This document shows, piece by piece, positions 1 through 4,901 of a DNA stretch of 5,599 nucleotides. Every line of letters begins with the position of its first letter. Within the stretch, counting starts at the first letter, position 1. Origin of the DNA: Euzebyaceae bacterium (lineage in GTDB: Bacteria > Actinomycetota > Nitriliruptoria > Euzebyales > Egibacteraceae); NCBI GenBank assembly GCA_013696915.1, contig JACCXR010000557.1:1-5599 (forward strand), given 5' to 3'. The notes under the pieces are model-generated. The model saw only the letters and a program-made list of their open reading frames with translations, did no database searches and was not told where the DNA came from. A program made the translations under genes and the position numbers.

Positions 1-123
1 CTGCTGGCCGACGGCTTCCCGGTCGTCACCCTCCACGTCCGCAGCGACAACGCTCCCGCCATCGCCGCCTACACCAGAGCGGGCTACACCGACCAGGGCG
101 CCTGGCTCCTCGCCCTCCGCTGA
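1..123 (+). CDS. GNAT family N-acetyltransferase, C-terminal fragment
   Basis: Frame 1 is open from the first base to a TGA at 121-123, giving the last 40 residues of a protein cut by the window edge. The end reads VTLHVRSDNAPAIAAYTRAG followed by YTDQGAWLLALR. The pattern beta strand, then (V/A)RxDNxPAIAAYxRxGY, then a last hydrophobic strand is the typical C-terminal part of the GNAT fold: the conserved Asn and the AxxxYxxxGF/Y helix lie near the acetyl-CoA binding site. Family knowledge supports an acetyltransferase; the substrate cannot be told because the acceptor-binding half lies outside the window. It is convergent with the BldD-like gene across a 400-bp gap. Confidence 0.75.
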   Translation: MLADGFPVVTLHVRSDNAPAIAAYTRAGYTDQGAWLLALR

Positions 124-127
124 CCCC

Positions 128-171
128 AGCGCGGGGGGTGCTCTTGCCCTTCAGCCCCCACCCAGCGCGCT
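128..171 (+). terminator. Candidate terminator hairpin after the GNAT gene
   Basis: Five bases after the stop codon, AGCGCG (128-133) can pair with CGCGCT (166-171), and GGGGG (134-138) with CCCCC (155-159), leaving a six-base bulge (160-165) and a pyrimidine-rich loop. There is no U tract, which is common for terminators in high-GC Actinomycetota. The stem is imperfect, so confidence is modest. Confidence 0.4.
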
Positions 172-249
172 GCCGGTGACGAACCAGGACACCAGGAATC
201 ACCGCCCCCACGAGGGCAGGCGGTCGGTAGGGCCTCCCTCCAGCGAAGC

Positions 250-350
250 GGCACGAGGAGGGCCGCTCCCACCGAGGGGCGCACGAGGAAGGGCCGCCCC
301 AGCGAGAGCCCACCAGAAAGGCCCCCCGCGGAATCAGGAAGGGCCGCCCC
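250..350 (-). repeat. Degenerate GC-rich repeat family, three copies
   Basis: Three related blocks occur at about 250-270, 279-300 and 334-350. On the plus strand they read approximately GCACGAGGA(A)GGGCCGC(C/T)CC; the third copy has lost the GCACG part. On the minus strand each contains a core close to GGGGCGGCCCT. The same core, in the opposite orientation, starts each unit of the tandem array at 395-501. No reading frame here resembles a protein. Biological role unknown. Confidence 0.6.
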
Positions 351-406
351 CACCTCGGCGTGGGGCTAAAAGGCCCTTCCGCCCCCGAAAAGGTGGGGGC
401 GGCCCT
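340..406. repeat. Perfect 16-bp inverted repeat (large hairpin)
   Basis: AGGGCCGCCCCCACCT at 340-355 is the exact reverse complement of AGGTGGGGGCGGCCCT at 391-406. The 35-base spacer contains a second small hairpin, GGGC (363-366) with GCCC (373-376) around a TAAAAG loop. Such a structure between convergent genes could act as a bidirectional terminator or as a REP-like palindrome. The right arm overlaps the start of the tandem repeat array. Confidence 0.85.
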
Positions 407-501
407 GACCGCAGCGGGGGCGGCCCTGACCGCAGCGGGAGCGGCCCTGACCGCAGCGGGAGCCGCCCTGACCGCAGGGGGCGGCCCTGACCGCAGGGGG
501 G
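395..501. repeat. Tandem array of ~21-bp GC-rich units, five copies
   Basis: The core GGCCCTGACCGCAG starts at 401, 422 and 443, then with a first-base change (C for G) at 464, and again at 483. The first three units are 21 bp long and the fourth is 19 bp, having lost two bases. Linkers are G-rich (CGGGGGC, CGGGAGC). Each unit contains GCGG-CCCTGA-CCGC (CCGC-CCTGA-CCGC in the fourth), so most can form a small 4-bp hairpin. A 21-bp period keeps frames open, which creates low-complexity ORFs (GGPDRSG or GAALTAA repeats) that I do not regard as genes. The array begins just beyond the 3' end of the BldD-like gene. Confidence 0.88.
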
Positions 502-523
502 CGGCTCGGCGGTCCCGAGCCGC
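501..523 (-). terminator. Hairpin terminator of the BldD-like gene
   Basis: GCGGCTCGG (501-509) and CCGAGCCGC (515-523) form a perfect 9-bp stem with a 5-base loop. Read on the minus strand it begins on the last base of the TAG stop codon (523-525). It is followed by a C run, not a T run, so it would be a U-less terminator of the type frequent in high-GC Gram-positives. Confidence 0.6.
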
Positions 524-999
524 TACGCGTGCGCCAGGACGCCCTCGTCCTCCAACCGGATCACGAGGTCCTCGGGATCCGTCCCGTAGATCACGGACAG
601 CGCGCGCAGATCCTCACCTCTGATCGTCAGCACGTTGCCGTTGAAGTCCCCCCGCTGGAGCTGGATCGTGTGGGCGAAGCGGGAGACCGGCCGCAGCTCC
701 GGGTCGAGGTCGGACCGCGACAGCCGGCGCAGATCGAGCATGACGCGCGAGGGGCCGTTCGCCGACGCGACCGCGGCGAGGTCCTCCTTGGGCAGCAGCT
801 CGGACACCGGCACGTTGTAGAACTCGCTCAACTCGGCCAGTTTGGCCACGGAGACCGCTCGGTCCCCGCGTTCGTACGAGCCGACCACCACGGCCTTCCA
901 CCGGCCAGTGGAGAGTTCCTCGACCTGCTGAAGCGTGAGCCCCTGCTGTTGGCGAATGGCGCGCAACCGGCTGCCAAGCCGTCTCTGGTACTCCGACAC
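523..999 (-). CDS. bldD: BldD-like c-di-GMP-responsive transcriptional regulator
   Basis: A 158-residue protein close in length to Streptomyces BldD (about 167). Residues 8-66 form an XRE/Cro-type HTH. The stretch GRWKAVVVGSYERGDRAV at 32-49 matches, as I recall it, the recognition-helix region of BldD. The C-terminal domain (about 84-158) carries RGD at 116-118, eight residues, then RGED at 127-130. This fits the RxD-X8-RxxD signature by which BldD binds a cyclic-di-GMP tetramer and dimerises on DNA. In Streptomyces BldD represses sporulation genes during vegetative growth; targets in this organism are unknown. The start is GTG at 999-997, with AGGGAGG (1004-1010) four bases upstream. A variable linker (about 70-84) separates the domains. 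It is divergent from groES, an arrangement I do not know from Streptomyces. Confidence 0.92.
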   Translation of the reverse strand: MSEYQRRLGSRLRAIRQQQGLTLQQVEELSTGRWKAVVVGSYERGDRAVSVAKLAELSEFYNVPVSELLPKEDLAAVASANGPSRVMLDLRRLSRSDLDPELRPVSRFAHTIQLQRGDFNGNVLTIRGEDLRALSVIYGTDPEDLVIRLEDEGVLAHA

Positions 1000-1062
1000 G
1001 CCGCCTCCCTCTGCTGGACGTTTCCTCTGAACCCGCCGTCACCTGCGATCGCCTTCCTACGC

Positions 1063-1090
1063 AGGATAACACAACGTCACGCAAAGTGAA
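1063..1090 (-). promoter_or_regulatory. Probable bldD promoter
   Basis: On the minus strand TTCACT (1090-1085) and TATCCT (1068-1063) are separated by 16 bases, giving a plausible sigma-70-type -35/-10 pair. Transcription would start near 1056, leaving a leader of roughly 57 bases before the GTG at 999. Assigned by pattern only. Confidence 0.5.
1077..1089. promoter_or_regulatory. BldD-box-like palindrome (autoregulatory site)
   Basis: The minus strand reads TCACTTTGCGTGA. This fits the TNAC-N5-GTNA skeleton of the Streptomyces BldD consensus as I recall it, TNACNC(A/T)GNGTNA, with one mismatch in the centre (T for C). It covers the -35 box of the probable bldD promoter, where binding would block RNA polymerase. 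BldD autorepression is established in Streptomyces; here it is inferred. Confidence 0.55.
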
Positions 1091-1155
1091 CCCCCGATAT
1101 TCTGCAGCCGTCTCGGCGGACCTGAGCGTAGAGCGCGCAGGAACAGCGCGGTCCC

Positions 1156-1182
1156 CTTGCACTCCCGGCCGGGGACTGCTAG
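1156..1182. promoter_or_regulatory. Degenerate second CIRCE-like operator
   Basis: CTTGCACTC (1156-1164), a 9-base spacer, then GACTGCTAG (1174-1182). Against the CIRCE consensus TTAGCACTC-N9-GAGTGCTAA each arm matches 7 of 9 positions, and the spacer is exactly nine. It lies 35 bp upstream of the stronger CIRCE and covers both the -35 and the start of the -10. Part of the match may come from the promoter boxes themselves. Confidence 0.4.
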
Positions 1183-1185
1183 CGT
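1157..1185 (+). promoter_or_regulatory. groES-groEL promoter
   Basis: TTGCAC (1157-1162) and TAGCGT (1180-1185) are separated by 17 bases. The optimal spacing and the TAGNNT-type -10 fit a principal-sigma promoter of Actinomycetota. The predicted start at about 1192 falls at the left arm of the CIRCE at 1191-1217, giving a leader of roughly 108 bases. Confidence 0.65.
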
Positions 1186-1190
1186 CCTCT

Positions 1191-1217
1191 TTGGCACTCG
1201 CGATACCAGAGTGCCAG
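1191..1217. promoter_or_regulatory. CIRCE operator (HrcA binding site)
   Basis: TTGGCACTC (1191-1199), a 9-base spacer, then GAGTGCCAG (1209-1217). The arms are inverted repeats with one outer mismatch, and they match TTAGCACTC-N9-GAGTGCTAA closely (8 of 9 left, 7 of 9 right). Established knowledge: CIRCE is bound by the repressor HrcA, whose activity depends on free GroEL, so the operon is released when GroEL is occupied by unfolded protein. Its position at the predicted transcription start of groES supports the call. Confidence 0.92.
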
Positions 1218-1247
1218 CCGCGTGCCACGCGGAAAGTCACCCTCAGA

Positions 1248-1274
1248 TCGACGTCGCGGGTCGCCGCGCGTCGG
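1248..1274 (+). promoter_or_regulatory. Hairpin in the groES leader
   Basis: CGACG (1249-1253) pairs with CGTCG (1269-1273), and CGCGG (1255-1259) with CCGCG (1264-1268), around a GTCG loop, with T1254 bulged. It lies about 15 bases before the ribosome binding site at 1289-1295. It could stabilise the leader or affect translation; it does not itself cover the ribosome binding site. Confidence 0.4.
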
Positions 1275-1299
1275 CACCCATCGACATGAAGGAGGAAGC

Positions 1300-1608
1300 A
1301 TGGCGACCACCACCCAGGTTGCGCTCAAGCCCCTCGAGGACCGGGTTGTCGTGAAGGCCAACGAGGCGGAGCAGACCACCGCCAGCGGACTGGTCATTCC
1401 CGACACGGCCAAGGAGAAGCCGCAGGAGGGCACGGTCATCGCCGTGGGCCCCGGCCGCATCTCCGACCAGGGCCAGCGCATCGCCCTGGACGTCTCCGAG
1501 GGCGACACCGTCGTCTACTCGAAGTACGGCGGCACGGAGATCAAGGTGAGCGGTGAGGAGTACCTGATCCTGTCGGCTCGCGACATTCTCGCGATCGTCC
1601 AGAAGTAG
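1300..1608 (+). CDS. groES: Co-chaperonin GroES (Hsp10)
   Basis: A 102-residue protein, normal for the family. It forms the heptameric lid of the GroEL folding chamber in the cytoplasm. The N-terminal strand VALKPLEDRVVVK (7-19) is the GroES hallmark. Residues 21-36 form the mobile loop, with the GroEL-contacting hydrophobic triplet LVI at 31-33 (IVL in E. coli). EGTVIAVGPG at 43-52 and the end GEEYLILSARDILAIV complete the fold. The ATG at 1300 is preferred to an upstream in-frame ATG at 1222 because AAGGAGG (1289-1295) sits just ahead of it and MATTT is a usual N-terminus. groEL begins 10 bases downstream, so the two form one operon, controlled by the CIRCE element upstream. Confidence 0.98.
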   Translation: MATTTQVALKPLEDRVVVKANEAEQTTASGLVIPDTAKEKPQEGTVIAVGPGRISDQGQRIALDVSEGDTVVYSKYGGTEIKVSGEEYLILSARDILAIVQK

Positions 1609-1612
1609 GAGG
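1607..1612 (+). promoter_or_regulatory. groEL ribosome binding site overlapping the groES stop
   Basis: AGGAGG starts on the second base of the groES TAG stop codon and lies six bases before the groEL ATG. Ribosomes ending groES are therefore placed to reinitiate on groEL, which points to translational coupling. Confidence 0.75.
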
Positions 1613-1618
1613 CAACAA

Positions 1619-3265
1619 ATGGCCAAGCAACTGAAGTTCCACGAGGACGCCCGGCGCAAGCTGGAGAACGGCGTCAACAAGCTCGCTGACGCGGTCAAGG
1701 TCACGCTCGGCCCCAAGGGTCGCAACGTCGTCCTTGAGAAGAAGTGGGGCTCCCCCACGATCACGAACGACGGCGTGACGATCGCCCGCGAGATCGAGCT
1801 GGAGGACCCGTACGAGAACATGGGCGCCCAGCTCGCCAAGGAGGTCGCCACCAAGACCAACGACGTCGCGGGTGACGGCACCACCACCGCGACCGTCCTG
1901 GCTCAGGCGATGGTCCACGAGGGCATGCGCAACGTCGCCGCCGGCGCAAACCCGATGCTGCTCAAGCGCGGCATCGAGCAGGCCGTCGAGCGCGTCGTCG
2001 AGCAGATCGGTCAGATGTCCCGCGACATCGAGACCCAGGAAGAGATCGCGAACGTCGCTTCGATCTCGGCGAACAACGACCCGGAGATCGGCGAGATCAT
2101 CGCCGAGGCGATGGACAAGGTCGGCAAGGACGGGGTCATCACCGTCGAGGAGTCGCAGACCTTCGGCCTGGAGCTCGACTTCGTCGAGGGCATGCAGTTC
2201 GACAAGGGCTACGTGTCGCCCTACATGGTGACCGACACCGAGCGGATGGAGGTCGTCTTCGACGAGCCGTACGTCCTGATCGCGAACCAGAAGGTTTCCG
2301 CGGTCCACGACCTGCTGCCGGTCCTCGAGAAGGTCATGCAGGCGGGTCGCCCGCTGGTGATCATCGCCGAGGACGTCGAGGGCGAGGCCCTCGCCACCCT
2401 GGTCGTGAACAAGATCCGCGGCACCTTCCAGTCCGCCGCCGTCAAGGCCCCGGGCTTCGGCGACCGCCGCAAGGCCATGCTCCAGGACATCGCGATCCTG
2501 ACCGGCGCGCAGGTCATCTCCGAGGAGGTGGGCCTCAAGCTGGACAGCGTGACCGTCGACCTGCTCGGCAAGGCCCGCAAGATCACGATCACCAAGGACA
2601 ACACCACGATCGTCGAGGGCGCAGGCGCCGAGGACGACATCAAGGGCCGGATCAGCCAGATCAAGGCCGAGATCGAGAAGACCGACTCCGACTGGGACCG
2701 TGAGAAGCTCCAGGAGCGTCTCGCGAAGCTCTCCGGCGGCGTCGCCGTGGTGAAGGTCGGCGCGGCCACCGAGGTCGAGCTCAAGGAGAAGAAGCACCGC
2801 ATCGAGGACAGCCTCTCGGCGACCCGCGCGGCCGTCGAGGAGGGCATCGTTGCCGGTGGCGGGGTCGCTTTGCTCCAGGCCGCGACGGCGCTGGACAAGC
2901 TGGACCTCTCCGACGACTACGCGACGGGCGCGAACATCGTTCGCAAGGCCCTGGTCGAGCCGCTGCGCTGGATCGCGCAGAACGCCGGCCACGAGGGCTC
3001 CGTCGTCGTCGAGAAGGTGCGCGGCCTCGGGATCGGTGAGGGCCTCAACGCCCTGACCGGCGAGTACGGCGACATGATCAAGTTCGGCGTCGTCGACCCG
3101 GCGAAGGTCACGCGCTCGGCGCTGCAGAACGCAGCGTCGATCGCCGGGCTCCTGCTGACGACCGAGACCCTGGTCGCCGACAAGCCCGAGCCCAAGGAGG
3201 CCGGCGGCGGTGGCGGCCACGGCCACGACGGCGGCATGGGCGGCATGGGCGGCATGGACTTCTAG
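1619..3265 (+). CDS. groEL: Chaperonin GroEL (Hsp60)
   Basis: A 548-residue full-length chaperonin subunit that forms the ATP-driven double-ring folding chamber with GroES. ATP-site segments are intact: TLGPKGRN (29-36), NDGVTIA (50-56), and AGDGTTTATVL (84-94). The acidic residues equivalent to E. coli D52, D87 and D398 are D51, D86 and D397. The signature AAVEEGIVAGGG is at 404-415. Equatorial, intermediate and apical parts are all present without a break. The tail is mixed: a glycine run with HGHD (529-537), then three GGM repeats and DF. In Actinomycetota with two chaperonins, the groES-linked copy often has a His-rich tail and the lone copy a GGM tail. This groES-linked copy has mainly the GGM type, so it may be the main housekeeping chaperonin. 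A strong hairpin ends the operon. Confidence 0.99.
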   Translation: MAKQLKFHEDARRKLENGVNKLADAVKVTLGPKGRNVVLEKKWGSPTITNDGVTIAREIELEDPYENMGAQLAKEVATKTNDVAGDGTTTATVLAQAMVHEGMRNVAAGANPMLLKRGIEQAVERVVEQIGQMSRDIETQEEIANVASISANNDPEIGEIIAEAMDKVGKDGVITVEESQTFGLELDFVEGMQFDKGYVSPYMVTDTERMEVVFDEPYVLIANQKVSAVHDLLPVLEKVMQAGRPLVIIAEDVEGEALATLVVNKIRGTFQSAAVKAPGFGDRRKAMLQDIAILTGAQVISEEVGLKLDSVTVDLLGKARKITITKDNTTIVEGAGAEDDIKGRISQIKAEIEKTDSDWDREKLQERLAKLSGGVAVVKVGAATEVELKEKKHRIEDSLSATRAAVEEGIVAGGGVALLQAATALDKLDLSDDYATGANIVRKALVEPLRWIAQNAGHEGSVVVEKVRGLGIGEGLNALTGEYGDMIKFGVVDPAKVTRSALQNAASIAGLLLTTETLVADKPEPKEAGGGGGHGHDGGMGGMGGMDF

Positions 3266-3290
3266 GTCCACCGCACTTTTAACCACGCTC

Positions 3291-3319
3291 AAGGGGCGGC
3301 GCCATCGGCGCCGCCCCTT
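3291..3319 (+). terminator. groESL operon terminator
   Basis: AAGGGGCGGCGCC (3291-3303) and its exact complement GGCGCCGCCCCTT (3307-3319) form a 13-bp stem with a three-base ATC loop, 25 bases after the groEL stop. Only a short T-containing stretch follows. The stem is stable enough to be a convincing factor-independent terminator. Confidence 0.88.
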
Positions 3320-3335
3320 CTGCTGTGCGGCGCGG

Positions 3336-3341
3336 TAGCGT
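3336..3341 (+). promoter_or_regulatory. Possible -10 box for leaderless expression of the HEPN remnant
   Basis: TAGCGT, identical to the groES -10 hexamer, ends eight bases before the GTG at 3350. No ribosome binding site precedes that GTG. This spacing would place the transcription start at or next to the start codon. Weak evidence, since a six-base match is not rare. Confidence 0.3.
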
Positions 3342-3349
3342 CCAGTGTC

Positions 3350-3538
3350 GTGCAGCCCTTCGACGAGCCGGAATACCAGCGGTGGGCGATGACCGGCGCC
3401 CGCAACCTCGAGATGGCGCGACTGCTCGCGCGCGAGCGGTTCGGCGAGGGCGCGGTGTTCCACGCCGAGATGGCGGCGCAGTGCGCGTTGAAGAGCTTGC
3501 TGCACGGCGTGGGGCGCAAGGCCGGGGGACCGGCGTGA
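3350..3538 (+). CDS. Truncated HEPN-domain protein (toxin remnant)
   Basis: The 62-residue product contains the first half of a HEPN domain. Residues 9-35 form the first helix, and HAEMAAQCALKSLLHGVGR (38-56) is the conserved second helix, equivalent to the usual AxQAAExALKxLLxxxG. Complete HEPN proteins are roughly twice as long and continue with a GHDL-type segment and the RX4-6H RNase motif; here the frame ends at RKAGGPA. No other frame in the next 100 bases supplies the missing part, so a deletion is more likely than a frameshift. In intact pairs (HepT/MntA type) HEPN is an RNase toxin and the MNT partner modifies and inactivates it. The stop overlaps the GTG of the MNT gene as GTGA. The start lacks a ribosome binding site. 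The domain call is firm; a functional product is doubtful. Confidence 0.7.
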   Translation: MQPFDEPEYQRWAMTGARNLEMARLLARERFGEGAVFHAEMAAQCALKSLLHGVGRKAGGPA

Positions 3539-4030
3539 GCGCGCGGTCCTCGAGCGGGCGTGCAGCACAGATCGTGCGCGCGCGCCGGCGGGACGAGCGT
3601 GCCGGCCTCGTCCAGGAAGCTCGGGATTTCGTCGCGGCCGTCGATCCCTTGCTCGGCGTGCGCGCCGCAGTCGTCTTCGGGGTCCGTTGCGCGGGGGGAC
3701 TGCAACGACGAGAGCGACATCGACGTGCTGGTCGTCGCGGAGCGGCTCCCGCCACGCTACGCCGACCGGCTCCGTGCCATCGGCTGGCCCACTGCCGGGC
3801 GCATCGAGCCCATCGCGTGGACACCGAACGAATACGCACGCCATCGTCGCGAGGGCAATCTCATCACGGTCGAGGCAGAGCAGATGGGGGTGTGGCTCGT
3901 GGGCGCTCCCGGGACCGCGGGATGCCAGGACGAGCAAGCATTGGCGAGCCGTCGGGGCGGCGTCCAGGCACAGCCGGCAGCCGCGGAACGGCAGCGGGCT
4001 CAGCTGACGCGGTTGCCTTCGGGGTCGTAG
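3535..4030 (+). pseudogene. MNT nucleotidyltransferase (HEPN partner), frameshifted
   Basis: From the GTG at 3535 the frame reads through VQEARDFVAAVDPLLGVRAA to VVFG, then loses homology. From about 3681 a second frame continues GSVARGDCNDESDIDVLVVA through to GVWLVGAPG and a stop at 4028-4030. Joined, they give one minimal nucleotidyltransferase with the GSX10DXD active-site motif (GS, ten residues, DID) and RIEPIAWTP further on. One extra G in the GGGG run at 3679-3682 explains the shift. Intact MNT antitoxins add AMP to a Tyr of their HEPN toxin. The start overlaps the HEPN stop, so the two were one coupled unit. The last 31 bases overlap the 3' end of the convergent dehydrogenase. A sequencing error in the G run is possible, but the truncated HEPN neighbour favours real decay. 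Confidence 0.82.
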
Positions 4031-4863
4031 GTGTAGACGCCCCGGCCGGTCTTGCGGCCCAGCCGGCCGGCCTTCACGTACTGCTCCATGAGGGGCGCCG
4101 GCCGGTACTTGTCGCCGAGCGATCGGCGGAGCTCGCCGAGGACCGCCAGCCGGACGTCGAGGCCGACGAGGTCGGCCATCTCCAACGGGCCCATCGGATG
4201 GTTCAGTCCCAGGCGGACCGCCGTGTCGATGTCCTCGGCGGACGCGACACCCTCCGCGAGCATGAAGAAGGCCTCGTTGCCGATGACGGCGTTGATGCGG
4301 GACGTCGCGAAGCCGGGTACGTCGCGGACGCGGACGGTCTCCTTGCCCATCCCCCGGGCCGCGGACTCGGCGACGGCGACCGTGGACGCGCGCGTCTCCA
4401 GTCCGATCACCAGTTCGCACAGCCGCATGGCGCGGACGGGGTTGAAGAAGTGCATCCCGACGCCACGCCCCGGGTCGGCCAGCGCAGCCATGATCTCGGT
4501 GACCGACAGGGCGGACGTGTTCGTTGCGATGACGGCATCGGCCCCGACCAGCGGCTCCACCGCGGCGACGAGCCCCCGCTTGACGGCCATGTCCTCGACC
4601 ACGGCCTCGATCACGAGGTCGGCGCCTGCGGCGGCCTCCTCCAGCCGCGGGACCGCCGTCAGGCGCGCACGCGCGGCTTCTGCCGCGGCCGCGTCCAGCT
4701 TGCCCCTGGCCACGGCGCCGGCGAGGTCGCCCTCGACCCGCCGCAGCCCGCCCGCGAGGGCCTCGTCGCCGGCGTCGTGGAGCCTGGTCTCGATGCCCGC
4801 GCGGGCCGCCACGTAGGCGATGCCCGCACCCATGGTGCCGGCGCCGAGCACGGCGAGGAGCAT
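4000..4863 (-). CDS. 3-hydroxybutyryl-CoA dehydrogenase-like enzyme (3-hydroxyacyl-CoA dehydrogenase family)
   Basis: A complete 287-residue protein, the usual length for single-function 3-hydroxybutyryl-CoA dehydrogenases, which interconvert 3-hydroxyacyl-CoA and acetoacetyl-CoA-type 3-ketoacyl-CoA with NAD(P) in beta-oxidation, butyrate or PHB metabolism. The N-terminal Rossmann domain has GAGTMG at 7-12 and an Asp at 30 after the second strand, suggesting NAD(H) preference. Catalytic-region residues are NTSALS with S117, GMHFFNPV with H138, and E150. Position 188, usually Asn in GFxxNR, is Ser (GFATSR), as in a recognised sub-group. The C-terminal helical domain has LGLNHPMGPLEMADLVGLD and ends GRLGRKTGRGVYTYD. 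The start is ATG at 4863-4861, with GGAGG (4870-4874) six bases upstream; longer upstream extensions look non-coding. The physiological substrate is not fixed by the sequence, and the neighbours give no pathway. Confidence 0.93.
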   Translation of the reverse strand: MLLAVLGAGTMGAGIAYVAARAGIETRLHDAGDEALAGGLRRVEGDLAGAVARGKLDAAAAEAARARLTAVPRLEEAAAGADLVIEAVVEDMAVKRGLVAAVEPLVGADAVIATNTSALSVTEIMAALADPGRGVGMHFFNPVRAMRLCELVIGLETRASTVAVAESAARGMGKETVRVRDVPGFATSRINAVIGNEAFFMLAEGVASAEDIDTAVRLGLNHPMGPLEMADLVGLDVRLAVLGELRRSLGDKYRPAPLMEQYVKAGRLGRKTGRGVYTYDPEGNRVS

Positions 4864-4901
4864 TCGTGACCTCCGGATCGAGAGGGTGGGTGGTCCGGGA
4901 G

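Noticed and set aside
250..501. CRISPR array
   Set aside because: The repeats are contiguous and G/C-simple with no unique spacers of constant length, and no cas gene is present.
176..623. Open frames over the tandem repeats (GGPDRSG and GAALTAA repeats)
   Set aside because: They exist because 21 is divisible by three. They have no ribosome binding site or family resemblance, and they run into the antisense of the BldD-like gene.
614..1240. Minus-strand open frame overlapping the BldD-like gene in another frame
   Set aside because: The BldD frame has clear family motifs and a ribosome binding site; this one is Arg-rich and crosses the promoter region.
1222..1299. N-terminal extension of GroES from ATG 1222
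   Set aside because: It would start inside the leader just after CIRCE, lacks a ribosome binding site and adds a non-homologous basic stretch.
3325..4869. A 514-codon plus-strand open frame
   Set aside because: It joins the N-terminal MNT part to the antisense of the dehydrogenase; only about 3535-3680 of it is meaningful.
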